Assembly: GCA_023101885.1 (NCBI GenBank)
Contig: JALPQD010000302.1
Span: 771,956-835,955, forward strand
Source: Typhlomys cinereus
Taxonomy: Eukaryota > Chordata > Mammalia > Rodentia > Platacanthomyidae
Reading direction: 5' to 3'
DNA: 64,000 bases
The position numbers and the translations under genes are program-made. Below, piece by piece: positions 45,767 to 58,523 of the stretch (position 1 is the stretch's first letter; each line of letters starts with the position of its first letter). Below the pieces are notes generated by a model. That model had not been told where the DNA came from and ran no database searches. It worked only from the letters and a program-made list of their open reading frames with translations.

Positions 45767-46776
45767 TTTTTTTAAGGGAACAAAGGGTTTCTTTTCTCTT
45801 TTTTTTCTTTTTTTGCTTAAACTTCTCTTTATTTTTTTTTTTATTTCCACTCATACAAACTTAACAGGTACACTGGTCCCCTCCCTTCATCCAAACCCCC
45901 CCCACCTCCCTCCCTCTCCATCCCCCAATGCCTCCCCCTCCCCTCTCTGGAGCATCCTTTAATGTGCATGCCAAACTCTCCTCTGGGTCCTCCTCTCTGA
46001 TGAGGTGCAAAGACCCAGTGGCATTTCCCAGAACTCTTTCCTGTGTTCCCCTTAAGCATAGGAACACTACTGTGGCTGTGAATCCCTTGCTGCCAAGGAT
46101 CCTAGTGCCTTTAGCAAATGCTAGACTTTGTGGGGTCAGTAGTGTGTTGGACATTGCGCAGGGCATGCAAAGTCCTATTATGATTGTTTCAGCCCTAATG
46201 TGTGGAGTATCTTGCATACCATTGCTCCTCCCATCCTTGTGCTCTTACACTCTTACCGCCCCTTCTTCCGCAAATGTCCCTGAGCTTCAGGATGGGGAAA
46301 GATTAGGCTGGCCTAGTTCTAGGTGGTTGATATAGAGTCTCTGAAGTTCTGGATTATGGTTTGTTGTTTTTTTTTCAGTTTTGCTGCTTCTGCAATACCT
46401 TTCACTCCATCCTGATGAGTATTGGATGTCACCCCCTGGCCAGAGATAAAAACCTGTTAAACTAGAGTCTTGTAATAGGAGTATATTCAAAGATAGATGT
46501 AATAAAAGTAGAAAACCGCGGTGAGGGAGGGGTTAATCACCCATTTGCGAAATGGTTGCTTTCTATCTGCCAAACTATATACCCTCCCCTTCTGGTGAGA
46601 TCATACCCCATCAGTTGTAAATGATCAGGAAGGATAGTCTGTGAACTTAATCAGATGTCTCATTATTTACTTGCAGTCCTTGATGATGGCCTATTTTCTC
46701 TGCTGTAACATAGTCCCCTCTCTCCTTGTTTCTGGTGGGGCCCTCCTTCCCCATGCATCCTGTTCATATCTTTGCA
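45767..46776 (-). mobile_element. 5'-truncated L1 (3'UTR), antisense, with bipartite tail
   Basis: Aligns along its length with the 3'UTR of the full L1 (52570-53520): CACTCATACAAACTTAACAGG, GAGCATCCTTTAATGTGCATG, TTGTGGGGTCAGTAGTGTG. Truncated at TGTTCATATCTTTGC. A 10-bp match TAGACTTTTT (45757-45766 and 46777-46786) is the likely target duplication. On the minus strand the A-run after the L1 end is followed by about 50 mixed bases and a second A-run, so the tail is bipartite. Confidence 0.8.
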
Positions 46777-46786
46777 TAGACTTTTT

Positions 46787-47259
46787 GACTCTATTAAAGG
46801 AAACGGAATAACTCTTTTCCAGAAACAGTTATTTGAAGATGGTAAAACAGTAAGGGCTTGAAGACCACATATTGGCTCAACAATTAGACAGTACAGCACT
46901 TACTATTACCTACTTAAAAAGAATTATTTGTTTGAAGTCATATGTGTCTTTTTTCCCTCTGTTACTGCTTATATTTACATGACAATTTATACTTTTCAAA
47001 ATGTGCTATAATAGTCTATCCACAGAATGCTTTCCAATTCTTAGAAGAATAGTTGTGCCGGTAGAACTTGAAGTAATGAATGAGTAACTTCTGGAAATGA
47101 AAAAGCACCTGGGAAACCCAGCAGAGTTTCTAGGAAGAAGGCACCCATGTCCCCTCTCCCCTGGGACAGCAGAGCTATTTGGAGCACTGTAGCTGTATTC
47201 TACACTGAGGTCTTTTAGGTGCTGTTTGCATGCGGTAATTTGTATGAGGCTTAAGTCAT
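46787..47259. other. Unique sequence, no gene seen
   Basis: No gene recognised. Confidence 0.5.
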
Positions 47260-47372
47260 TTTATCAAAGTCTATTTCACAGAGAAGGAAACTGAGCTCAG
47301 AGCCATTTTCCAGAGTTACAATGCTAGGAAGGTAGATTTTAAGCAAAAGTCTGTCACTCCAGCCTGCTATTA
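47260..47372 (+). mobile_element. MIR SINE
   Basis: TATTTCACAGAGAAGGAAACTGAGCTCAGAGCC is the diagnostic MIR core, followed by a decayed GTTACAATGCTAGGAAGGTAGATTTTAA that matches the rest of the element. Confidence 0.7.
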
Positions 47373-48769
47373 TGAATAACCAAATATTAGCAAAATTTAA
47401 TTTGGAATAAAAAGAATTCCTTTCCTAAAAACGAACTAAAATAGGGAACGTGTACCTTCTCTGCTCTGACTGTAATCATTCTTGACTGCCTTCTCTAAGC
47501 CTTGCTCTTGAATGCTAATGAACCTATACTTTATTCAACCTCAGCCAGTAATTGGGGCAGGATTAATTGGGTTTATACATGTGGCCCCTCTGTTAATGAG
47601 TAAACTGTAGGCCAAACGTATTTCCACCTCTGGGTCTTTGATTGTAGCATAATTGAGTAGGTAACACTTGGTTCCTGTTTTGATGTTCTCATCATTGGGT
47701 TCCATAGTACAAAAAAATGAGGAAATTGCTAATCAGAACTTAACAATAAGTTTTAGAAACAGATTGTGGGGACCAGAAACACTGATGCCTAAACCCATAG
47801 ATAAAAGGCAAACAGATCCTGTGGTTCACACAATTGGTACTTATGCCCCACTTCAGGAGTAGCCAGTGTATTTATTGAGATAACTGAGAAGAAGGGCACT
47901 GTGTGTTTCCTCTGCTAGTGTGCTTCCTGTCTTACTCTTACGCTGCTGAAATCTTTGGGGAACCTATGAATATTCTACTTACAGCACATCTGATTATAAT
48001 TAACCAAGGCTCTGAAAATCCCTGGAAGATTCTTAAAAGTTCTTCAGTGATTTAAGGGAGTTGAATGTTGTGAACAATTCTGTTTCAAAGTTTAGGAACT
48101 AAGGGGAGTTTAGGACACAACATTGCTCAAGGAATATGTTAGGATTCTGCAGGGGGAAAAGAGAGAGAAAGAGAGGAGAGAGAGAGAAAGAACCCACAGA
48201 GAATATCTAGTGCCTATCTCTGATATGCAACGAGTACATTTATTTATATATTTATGCATTATGTAAGGAATCGGTTCAGGTTCTTTTGGCTATGAAGGCT
48301 GAGAAACCCCATTATATACAGGTGTCAAGTAGAACAACCAGGAGTATCAAAGTCAGGATAGAGTCTCACACCAGAAATATCCTCACAAACAGCCCACTAA
48401 TGAAATAATATATACTCAAATGGCTGGGTCTTTCATGATTCTATCAAGTTTATACAAAAGTTCATTATTATATATGGTTATTTAAAAAATATGCCAAGCA
48501 TTTGATTAAACCTTCAGGAAAATTTATATTTGAGGATTCAATATTTTTTGACACTCTGTAGATACTGTGTTTTGAACCAGGGTGGTCTTATCACAATTAT
48601 CTAGAGATTAAAGTGTGTGTGTGTAGACACAGCTTTATGTCCACTCTCCCTATCTTCAGCTACTGGCTGTGAGGGAGGAGGAGGCAGAGGGAGCCGTAGA
48701 TCTGAGACTTATAGGACTTTGCAACCCCATTGTCTTTCTCACTATATACTTAAAGATAGGCAGTGTGAT
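47373..48769. other. Repeat-poor unique sequence, no gene seen
   Basis: Holds homeodomain-type TAATT motifs (47545-47580), a GA-rich patch at about 48158-48192 and no coding segment with a recognisable domain. A possible conserved non-coding interval at 47390-47640 is inference only. Confidence 0.5.
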
Positions 48770-48990
48770 AGAATGAAAGTGGAAAGATCTTTGGAACTAT
48801 CCTGCCAAAGACTTCAAGCTCAGCTCAATCCCTATTCCTGGTCTGTTTTAAAAGAAACAGACCTACTTTCTAAATCTCCATTTGCACACAAATAAAATGG
48901 AAATAGCACCATCTAAACTGTTATGCTGAAATAATATCATGTGTTTTAAGGATTAAACCAGAGCCTAGAATTTAACAAGTATAAAATTAA
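48770..48990 (+). mobile_element. MIR SINE
   Basis: AGACTTCAAGCTCAGCTCAAT fits the MIR middle. ATAAAATGGAAATAGCACC followed by TGTTTTAAGGATTAAACCAGAG and CCTAGAATTTAACAAG is the MIR 3' segment. Diverged, ancient. Confidence 0.6.
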
Positions 48991-49249
48991 TGGAAACAAA
49001 AATTAAAAATTTAAAATTATATCTGCAGAATGGCAGTTTACCATATCAATGATGTTACAAATTGAATAAGGGTTTAAAAACTAAATCTGATTGATTTTAC
49101 CCAAATTTCATTCCAAATATTTAAATTGCTCATTGATGGTGGTGACTTTAGTTTCTTAGTTATTCTTCCTTAGCATAAAGTACAATCTTCTTATGATCCT
49201 TATGTCATAGGAATAGAGCCCTGAGGAATCACCAAGATTAAAATGTTCT

Positions 49250-49457
49250 GGGGCTGGAGAGGTGGCTTAGGGGTTAAACCTCTGCCTTAAAGGCAGAAGA
49301 TCCTGAGTTCGGATCCCAGATCCCACATATAGACGCTGGGCTGAAGTGGGGCGGCCTGCGCTTCTGGTCCTGGTAGGGTGGAGCCTGTGAATCCCTGGGC
49401 AGAGTAAACAAGGAGGAGGTGGAGGCGTCCATGGTGGTTCCCGAATTCGGCCTTGGT

Positions 49458-49507
<50 letters not shown>

Positions 49508-49538
49508 CGCACAATTGAATAAAAAATAATTTAAAAAA
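49250..49538 (+). mobile_element. Full-length tRNA-derived SINE (same family as 28208 and 63233)
   Basis: GGGGCTGGAGAGGTGGCTTA head with A-box, B-box-like GAGTTCGGATCC, family body (GGCGTCCATGGTGGTTCCCG, CTTGGTTCTACAC), about 20 CA units and an AATTGAATAAAAAATAA tail. A 13-bp target-site duplication with one mismatch flanks it (AAGATTAAAATGT at 49234-49246; AAGATTACAATGT at 49539-49551). Confidence 0.92.
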
Positions 49539-49551
49539 AAGATTACAATGT

Positions 49552-50334
49552 GCTGGTAGAGACATTCATTTTTCATGTGTATTTATAAAGACACACAGTC
49601 AGAAATCTCAGTAGGAAAGGAAAACAAATGGCAAGAAGTAAACACAGGATAGAGAGCTGCCAGTTTACTTTTACCAAAGCATAGCCACATAGTGCAAAAC
49701 GGAAGAGAACGATGATCAGCAGAGGAGAGGGAATGAGTAGGTTCTGTCCAGGAGTATTAAACATGTGCAGTGTCCTTCTGTGCAGCATGCACTTTTAATG
49801 GCATAAACGACAGAGACATGTGAAACACACAAGGGAGCCAACTTCTGAACAATTCAAGGGGATCCAGACGGGCTGGGATTTCTATCCTGCAGCATGCACT
49901 CCCCAGGTTGTGATCCCACTTCCAGTCCCATTAAGAAACATGTGCTTTTGCCACTTTTGCCTGATTAGGTTTGTGTCTTAAAGGATGTCTGCACTTCGAG
50001 GCTGTTACTGAAAGGGTAGGTGCCTCAAGTGACATATCCTCTACTTCAGTTCTGCAGCAAATGCTGCTCAAGATCAATGAATTTCACTGTTCTAATTCTG
50101 TCTAGGTTTTCTTCCACAAGTAAGCCATTTTTTTAATCATGTGTCCTAATACATAATCATTAAAAAAAATTAGCAGACTGTTTTTAAATGCACTGTCTCG
50201 GTGATTTTAGTAGTCTTTGCTAATTGGCTTTAAGAACTTTTAATCCAAATGTTAGATTTTGACTTGTTAAAGTTTGTACAAAGTTTAAGAAAATGTGTCT
50301 CCCTAATCTGCTGCCATATTGACTGTTCCAAGTA
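49552..50334. other. Repeat-poor unique sequence, no gene seen
   Basis: High-complexity AT-rich DNA with many TAAT/ATTA motifs at 50130-50260. Looks like a candidate conserved non-coding element, by eye only. Confidence 0.5.
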
Positions 50335-50350
50335 AAAACCACTATTATAT

Positions 50351-50655
50351 ATTTTTATATTTTTTTCCACTCATACAAACTTAACAGGTACACCGGTCCC
50401 TTCCCTCGTTCTACTCTCCCCACCCCCCTAGGCCCCCCTACCCTCCTCCTTCCCTCCCGATCCCCCAGTGCCTCCCCCTCCCATTCCCGGAGCATCCTTT
50501 AATGTGCATGCCAAACTCTCCTCTGGGTCCTCCTCTCCGATGAGGTGCAAGGACCCAGTGGCATTTCCCAGAACCATTTCCTGTGTTCCCTTTAAGCATA
50601 GGAACATTACTGTGGAGGTCAATCCCTTGCCTCCAAGGATCCTAGTGCCTTTAGC
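50351..50655 (-). mobile_element. Short 5'-truncated L1 (3'UTR), antisense
   Basis: The last about 300 bp of the same 3'UTR as in 45767 and 52540 (CACTCATACAAACTTAACAGG, pyrimidine-rich tract, GAGCATCCTTTAATGTGC). An exact 16-bp duplication AAAACCACTATTATAT lies at 50335-50350 and 50656-50671, with a third copy at 50673-50688. Confidence 0.9.
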
Positions 50656-50688
50656 AAAACCACTATTATATCAAAACCACTATTATAT

Positions 50689-52527
50689 TGAAATTTTACT
50701 ATGTGAATCAGGTAAAACATTTTCTTTTTGTACTTATTATTTATTTACTCTTTGTTCCACAGTTCCAGAAATTATAATAATAAATCTATAAATGCATTGT
50801 TTATGGTAACTTCACTACATTTATCTATCTAGCTTTGTTTCTATGCCTGGGAATATATAAAAAACAAATAAGTGGTTAAAAACATATGAAAATGCATAGT
50901 GTAGTATCATACATTGTTGGATAATTTTTTTTGGCTATTAGGTAAACTTATTTTAGGATGATAGTGAAACGTGTGTTTGCAAAGCTTACAAAAGGAATGT
51001 TAGAAGAGGAAGAACTATCTTGATTCAGGCAGTGAACTGACGGTCATTCCCCAGGCTGAAACAAGGCTTGAAACAAGAACTTGTGGGCAGAGGGTTCTCT
51101 GTGTTCCTCCCTTTTGGATGTTGTACTTTCCCTTGCAGCTACGAGCGTACATCTAGCTATTACAACCCTTGGTTCATCCACCAAAGAGGATAAAGGATTT
51201 GATGTGGTGATGTCCAGTGTTTTATCCAGTGCTGTGTCAAATATTATATTGTCCCTCAATTCTGGACACCCTCCAGTATATGGAGTGTATATTTTATAGC
51301 ATGTCCTATGATTTATCAACATAAGAATGGGGATAGTTTTCCTAACAATCTTATGCTTTTTCAATAGTGGCTTATAAGTTGCCACTAGAATTATTTTTCC
51401 TCACTACCACTGCTTTGCATAATTTATAAAGTGTTGCTTGCGAGAACAATTTTGATATTTAAATGACCTTACTTCCCAGGGAATGTATTATTCAGATATT
51501 GCCATTATCAGAATTACAGAATCATGGAATATTAAAGCATAAAGAGCCCTTAGAGAAAACAGTTCTCTAGGGGGATTTAAAAACTTGATCTGCACTTACT
51601 CAATGTGATAAAAGCTCCAAAACAGAAATAGCTAAACAATCACAGAGCTAGAAATGGAAGTGTGAATTTAGATACCATCTACTGATCACATTGGCTCCTG
51701 GTAGAGAGAATCCAGTCAAAATAGCGAGCACTTGTTTTCAAACACAAGGTATGTCTTGCATGATCAGAGAACAGAAGTTATATAAGCTTCTCCGAAGGTT
51801 TTAAGACTGATAATCAAACAATGAAGTTTGTGTTTCTACATTCCTTCCAGCTTTTCCTGCTTCAGCATGACTGCTGATGTCAATCACATACTTCCTGAGC
51901 ACTATCCTGAAAATATAACAGCTCTGAGGCTCCACCACTAACTGAGGAACTATTGGCAGTTGATGTCTGCAGGGCAAGAGAGAATCACTTTTCTTTGGGA
52001 GAATTGCAAGGTACCCATGCTCCAGCAGAAGACCTTGTGCCCATGCACATATGAACATCACTATTTGGACTCAATTGACTATTAAAACAAGAAAAGGAGA
52101 TGTGAAAATGGACAATGGAGATATTTTGGGGTAGGCATATAGGGTGAATGGGAGGGGAGAAGATGGGTTAAAATGACCAAAATTCATTATTTATATATAT
52201 ATATATATACATATGAAGTTTCCAAAGAATAAAAAAAAATTAATTAAAAACAGAATTGAAAAAAACACAGACCATAATAGAAAAAAGTAGGAATAGTAAA
52301 AGTAACCACAGAGGTATATCCTCCTCTACACTGGCAGTTCTAGAGTTGGCCATTTCATCTTGTTCTGAATTGATTCAAAGGACCGTGGTGATTCTTTTTG
52401 TCCAAACATAGGCTATGGGATACTTCCAAGAAGAGACAGCTCTGGTTGGATTGGAAAAGCCAAAGAAAATGGTTCAGTTTTGAGCCATCAGCTGCTTGCC
52501 CCACAGGAAGGATGCATGATCAGTTGT
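50689..52527. other. Unique sequence, no gene seen
   Basis: About 1.8 kb without a recognisable gene. The 113-codon minus frame at 51044-51385 has no known domain. A (TA)n run lies at about 52193-52212. Confidence 0.5.
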
Positions 52528-52539
52528 TGGTCTTTCTTT

Positions 52540-53580
52540 TTTTTTTAACATTTTTTTTTGTCTCCACTCATACAAGCTTAATAGGTACACCGGTTCCCTC
52601 CCTCCCTTCTCCTTCCCCCGACACTGCTGCTCACCCTCCCCTCACTCCTCCCTCCCCTCCCCCTAGTGCCTCCCTTCCCCAATCCCCAGAGAATCCTTTA
52701 ATGTGCATGCCAAACTCTCCTCTGGGTCCTCCTCTCCAATGACATACAAGGACCCAGTGACATTTCCCTGAAACCTTTCCTTTGTACCCCTTAAGCATAG
52801 GAACACTATTTTGGCTGTCAATCCCTTGCCTCCAAGGATTTTGGTGCTTTTAGCAAATGCTAGACTTTGTGGGGACAATAGTGTGTTGGACATTGCGCAG
52901 GGCATGGAAAGTCCAATTATGATTGCTTTGGCCCTAACTAGTGTGGAGAATCTTGCAAATCATTACTCCTCCCATCCTTGTGCTCTTACACTCTTACCGC
53001 CCCCTCTTCTGCAAATTTCCCTGAGCTTCAGGATGGGGAGAGATTAAGCTGGCCTACTTCTATGTGGTTGATATAGAGTCTCTGAAGTTCTGGATTATGG
53101 TTTGTTGATTTTCTTTTGCAGTTTTGCTGCTCCTGCAATGCCCTTCACTCCATCCTGATGGGTATTGGATGTCACCCCCTGGCCAGAGATAAAAAGCTGT
53201 TAAACTAGAGTCTTGTTATAAGAGTATATTCAAAGGTAGATGTAATAAAAGTAGGAAACCGCAGTAAGGGAGGGGTCAATCACCCATTTGAAAAATGGTT
53301 ACTTATTATCTGCCAGACTATATGCCCTCCACTTCTGGTGAGATCATACTGCCTCAGTTGTAAATGATCAGGAACGAAAGTCTGTGAACTTAACCAGATG
53401 TCTCATTGCTTACTTGCAGTCCTTGATGGAGGCCTATTTTCTCTACTGTAACATTGTCCCCTCTCTCCTTGTTTCTGGTGAGGCCCTCCTACCTCTTCCC
53501 TCCTGTTCATACTCCTTGCAATTACTGTATTACAGAGATTTATCATCAAGTGTCTCTAGGTGGGCTGGGTGGGTTTGGTA
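52540..53580 (-). other. 3'UTR of the full-length L1
   Basis: On the minus strand it runs from just past the ORF2 TAG to the A-rich tail. A polypurine, G-rich tract (seen here as pyrimidine-rich DNA at about 52596-52690) precedes the end, as in every other L1 tail in the window. The tail is two A-runs around a TGTT. Confidence 0.85.
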
Positions 53581-56500
53581 CTAGGAGCCACCTATTAGGG
53601 AGTACATACGGTGCTTAATTTTCTGGGTCTGGGATATTTCACTTAATATAATTATTTCTAATGACATCCATTTCCCGACAAATTCCAGTAATTCATCATT
53701 TTTGATGGCTGAGTAGTACTCCATTGTATAGATGTACAACAGTTTCCTCATCCACTCGTCAACTGTTGGACATTTGTGTTGATTCCCTGACTTTGCTATT
53801 GTAAACAGGCTGCTATGAACATGGTCGCACTTGTGCTATCAAGGTGAACCTCTGCTATATGGGGGGTTATTTCCAAAAGTGGAATGGGTCGTATGGTATT
53901 TCAATCTTTAATTTCTTTAAAAATCTCCAAACAGCTTTCCAGAGTGGCTGTATGAGCCTGCATTCCCACCAGCAATGTAGGAGAGTTCCCCTCTCTCCAC
54001 ATCCTCTCCAGCATTTGTTGTTGTTTGTATTGTGGATTTTTGCCATTCTGACCAGGGCGAGATGATATCTCAGGGAAGTTTTGATTTCGAGTTCTCTGAT
54101 GGCTAAGGATGCAGAGCATTTTTTAAGATATTTGTTAGACATTTCAATTTTGTCCCTGGTAAAGTTTCTTTTAAGTTCAGGGCCCATTTTTTAATTGGCC
54201 CATTGGTTTCCTTGGTGTTTAGTTTTCTAAGTTCTTTGTGCACTCTGGATAATAGAGCTCTATCAGATATGTGGTTAGTGAAGATTTTCTCCCATTCTGT
54301 GGGTTGTCTTTGAGCTCATGTTACAATCTCTTTATCTGAACAGAAGCTCTTTAATTTCACAAGATCCCAACTGTTGAGAGTTGGTAGCAGTGACTGTGCC
54401 ATTGGATGTCTGTTTAGGAAATGTTGGCCTAGCCCAATCAGCTGGAGGAGCTTCCCTATCCTTTCAACTACGGTTTTTATAGTCTCTGGTCTTATATCAA
54501 GGTCCTTGATCCATTTGGAATAAATTCTTGTACATGGTGACAAGTATGGATCCAGTTTTAATCTTCTGCATGTGGCGATCCAGTTTTGCCAGCACCATTT
54601 GTTGAAGATACTGTTCTTTTTCCATTGGATTTTCTGGGCCCCTTTGTCAAAGACCAAATGGCTGTAATTTTGTGGGCGTGTATCTGGGTCTTCAAGCCTT
54701 ATCCATTGACCTGTGTGTCCATTTTGGAGCCAGTACCAGGCCAATTTTACAACAATGGATTTGTAGTATAGACTAAGGTTTGGTATGGTGATAGCTCCAG
54801 CAGTGTTTTTGTTACTCAGGATTGTCTTTGCTATCCTGGGTCTTTTGTGCCCCCATATGAATTTTGAGATTGTTTGTTCAACTTCTTTAAAGAATTGCTT
54901 TGGGATTTTGATTGGTATAGCATTGAATTTGTATATTGCCTTTGGTAGGATGGTCATTTTTACGATGTTGATTCTGCCAATCCAGGAACATGGGAGGTCT
55001 TTCCACCTTTTGGTGTCTTCTGCAATTTCTTTCTTGAGGGTTTTATAGTTTTCATTGTAAAGGTCTTTTACCTCCTTGGTTAGGTTTATACCAAGGTATT
55101 TCATTTTTTAGGGGCTATAATAAATGGGATTGTTTCTCTCAGGGCTTTTTCACTTCTTTCATTCTGGGCATATAGGAAAGCCACTGATTTTTGTACATTT
55201 ATTTTGTATCCTGCCACCCTGATGAACTTTTCAATTAGTTCCAGGACCTTCCTGGTGGACTTTTTGGGATCACACAGGTATAAGACCATGTCATCTGCAA
55301 ATAGGGAAAGCTCGACTTCTTCCTTACCAATTCAAATCCATTTTATGTCCCTTTCTTGTCTTATGGCTTCAGCTAAGACTTCAAGTACAATATTGAATAG
55401 AAGTGGTGAGAGTGGACACCCTTGTCTAGTTCCTGATCGAAGTGGGATTGCTTCCAGTTTTTCCCCATTGAGTATAATCCTTGCTGTGGGCTTGTTGTAT
55501 ACAGCTTTTATTATATTGGTAAAGGTTCCTTCCATTCCTACTGTCTCTAGCGTTTTGATCATAAAAGGCTGTTGGATCTTGTCAAAAGCTTTCTCTGCAT
55601 CTATCGAGAGTATCATGTGGTCTTGGTCTTTGGACTGGTTTATATTATGAATTACATTTATTGATTTGCGTATGTTGAACCATCCTTGAGTGCCGGGGAT
55701 AAAGCCTACTTGGTCCCTGTGAATGATCTTTTTGATATGTTTTTGAATCTGATTTGCTAAGACTTTGTTGAGAATCTTTGCATCTGTGTTCATCAGAGAG
55801 ATTGGCCTATACTTTTCTTTTTTAAGTGAATCTTTATTAGGTTTAGGAATTAAAAAAATATTAGCTTCATAGAGGGAATTTGGTAGTGTCCTTCATTTGC
55901 TATTTGTTGGAACAGTTTAAGGAGTATTGGTGTTATTAACTCCTTAAATGTCTGGTAGAACTCTATGCTGATTCCATCTGGTCTAGGACATTTTTTGGTG
56001 GGAAGATTTGAGATTACTTCCTCAAATTCTTTATATGTTATAGGACTATTTAAATAATTCACCACTTCTTGATTCAATTTAGGTAAGTTGTGTTTACTTA
56101 GGAATTCAACCATCTCTTTTGTGTTGTCATATTTCACAGAGTATAAGTTTTTGAAATATGACGTTATAATTTTCTGGATTTCTTGGGTATTAGTAGTGAT
56201 AACTCCATGTTCATTTCTAATTTTGTTAATTTGGGTTTTCTCTCTCTTGCTTTTGGTTAATTTAGCTAGGGGTGTATCAATCTTATTGATTTTTTCAAAG
56301 AACCAGCTTTTTGACTGGTCAATTTTCTCTATCTTTTTCCTAATCTCAATTTCAAATATTTCTCCCCTTATTTTGCTAATCTCCTCTCTTCTACTGCTTT
56401 TGGGATCAGATTGATCTAGTTTTTCTAAAGCTTTAAGCTGCATTGTTAAGTTGTTTATTTCTGATATTTCCATTTTTTTTTTTTGATGTAGGCATTAAGA

Positions 56501-57401
56501 GCTATGAACTTACCTCTTAGAACAGCTTTCATTGTGTCCCAGAGATTTTGGTAAGTTGTGTTTTCATTATCATTCACTTTCAGGAAATCTGGAATTTCCT
56601 TTTTAATTTCTTCCTGAATCCAGTTCTCATTCAGAATCATAGTGTTAAGTTTCCAGGAGTTAGTGTATTTTCTGTCTTCTGTTGTGTTGTGAATGTCCAG
56701 CTTTAGACCGTGGTGGTCTGATAGGGCACAGGCTAGAATTTCAACTTTCCTGTATAGGTGGAGATTCATTTTGTGGCCCAATATGTGACCTATTTTGGAG
56801 AAAGTTCTGGGTGCTCTGAGAAAAATATGTATTCTTTGGTACGTGGATGAAAAGTTCGATAGAGATTTGTAAGGTCCATTTCTTTAAGGGTTTGATTAAG
56901 TTCCAAAGTGTCCCTGTTAAGCTTTTGACCTGTTGATCTATCCCATGTTGAGAGGGCAGTGTTGAAATCCCCAAGAATTATCGTTTGGGAGTTGATTTCT
57001 CGCTTTAGAAGCTGTAGGATTTTTTTAATGAATGTGGAGGGGCCCATATTGGGTGCATATATGTTCAGTATTGTGAAGTCTTCCTGGTGAATTGTACCTG
57101 TGACTTAAATGTAGTATCCTTCTGTGTCTCTTATGATTTTCTTTGGTTTGAAGTCCACTTTGTCTGATAGCATAATTGCTACCCCTGCCTGTTTCCTGGT
57201 TCCATTAGCTTGCAGAATTTTGGACCAGCCTTTCATTTTTAGGATGTGCCTATCTTTTGTGGTGAGATGAGTTTCCTGAAGGCAGCAGATTGATGGGTTG
57301 TGATTTTTAATCCAAGTTTGTAATCTGTGTCTCTTAATAGGTGAGTTAAGCCCATTGACATTTAATGTTATAATGGAGACATTCTTTGTAATTCTGGACA
57401 T
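53581..57401 (-). pseudogene. L1 ORF2 (endonuclease/reverse transcriptase), disrupted
   Basis: Endonuclease nicks target DNA and RT copies the L1 RNA. Starts ATGTCCAGAATTAC and ends at TAG (53581). Visible: endonuclease QETHL (Glu) and GDFN (Asp), SDHHGL (Asp-His), a VDH-type site that now reads IGH; RT with [30 protein letters not shown] and FADD; and the C-terminal Cys-rich CWRGC...HCWWEC motif. Damage: TAA after GYYI near 57103, TGA after IKWI near 55330, and frameshifts near 56800, 56475 (A-run), 55800-55850, 55100 (A-run) and 54200-54310. About 1,270 codons, normal for the family. Confidence 0.92.
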
Positions 57402-57458
57402 TTTTTATGTTTAGTGGATTTTGTAAGCTTTTTGTTTTACATTTATATTTTTGTGGTA

Positions 57459-58523
57459 TTATACTTCCCTTCTGTCCTCCTGGATACACTTGTTCTTTTC
57501 CTCAAGTTTGTGTATCATTTCTAGCATTTTTTGAAGGCCTGGTTTGGTAGACATGTATCCCTTCAAGTTGTCTTTGTGCTGGAAAATTTTTCTTTCTCCC
57601 TCGATCATGACAGATAGTTTTGCCAGGTATATGAGTCTGGGTTGGCATTTTTGCTCATTTAATATTTGAAGTACATCTCTCCAAGCTCTTCTTGCTTTTA
57701 CTGTTTCCATTGAGAAGTCATTTGTTATTTTAATAGGTTTGCCTTTAAAAGTGACTTGCTTTTTTTCTCTTGAAGCTCTCAGCACCTTTCCTTTGTCTTG
57801 AATGTGGAGTGTTTTGACTATTATTTGCCGTTGCAATTTTCTATTTTGGTCATATCTGTTTGGAATGTGAAATGCCTCTTGTATTTGGTTGGGTCTCTCA
57901 TTCTTCAATTGAGGGAAGTTTTCATTTATGATAATTTGAAAAACTTCCTCAGGTGTGGTATTTTGAGATTCTTGCTCTGGTGTTCCATGAATGCATATGT
58001 TAGGCTTCTTCAGGGTGTCCCATATCTCTTGAATGTTCCTCTCAAGTATATTTTTGGCTTTAACAATCTCTTCCATTGATCTGGTTAATCCTCCCACTTT
58101 GTCCTCAAGATCTGAAATTCTATTTTCTGCTTCATTAGTTCTGCTGATAAGACTCTCTGTTGAGCTTTGGGTTGAAGATAGCTTGTCTTTTAGTTCAATT
58201 TTAAACTCTGCCTGAGACTGTTTTAACTGCTCTATGCCCATTTTTGTTTCTGGAACTCTTTTTCTCAACTCTTCCAAATGCCTGTTGTGCTCCTGTTCAA
58301 AGTGGTTGATTCAGTAGTTTAACTCCTTTTGGATTTCCTCTTTCATAGTATTTATCATGGTAATGATCATACTTTGAAAGTCATTGTCTTGGGTCTGGCT
58401 TTCTTGGCTGTTTTCTGTGAATTTGTTCTGGTTGGAATCCATCATTAAGGGGTTAATTCTTTCAGTGGGAGATTGGTCTCCTTGGGTTTTGTTTCTCATG
58501 GATCTGCACTTGGACTTGGGCAT
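57459..58523 (-). pseudogene. L1 ORF1 (RNA-binding coiled-coil protein), one nonsense codon
   Basis: Encodes the RNA chaperone that coats L1 RNA and forms trimers. 354 codons from ATGCCCAAG to GAAGTATAA, in one frame except for a TGA at 58311-58313 after residue 70 (KELNY). Parts: basic Ser/Gln-rich N-terminus; long coiled coil with Leu heptads (about residues 85-155, LISRTNEAENRISDLEDKV); RRM-like domain starting near NICIHGTPE; and C-terminal domain with KGKPIKITNDFS and ARRAWRDVLQIL. The usual YPAKLS motif reads YLAKLS. Length is normal for rodent ORF1. The translated remainder (272 codons) has no good ATG start. Confidence 0.93.

Noticed and set aside
51044..51385. 113-codon minus-strand open frame
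   Set aside because: I considered a transposase fragment or a pseudogene, but no motif supports either. It remains ordinary unique DNA.
55204..55650. 148-codon plus-strand open frame
   Set aside because: It is the antisense of the L1 ORF2 reverse-transcriptase region. The same applies to plus-strand frames at 54586-55048, 56088-56414 and 57798-58215.
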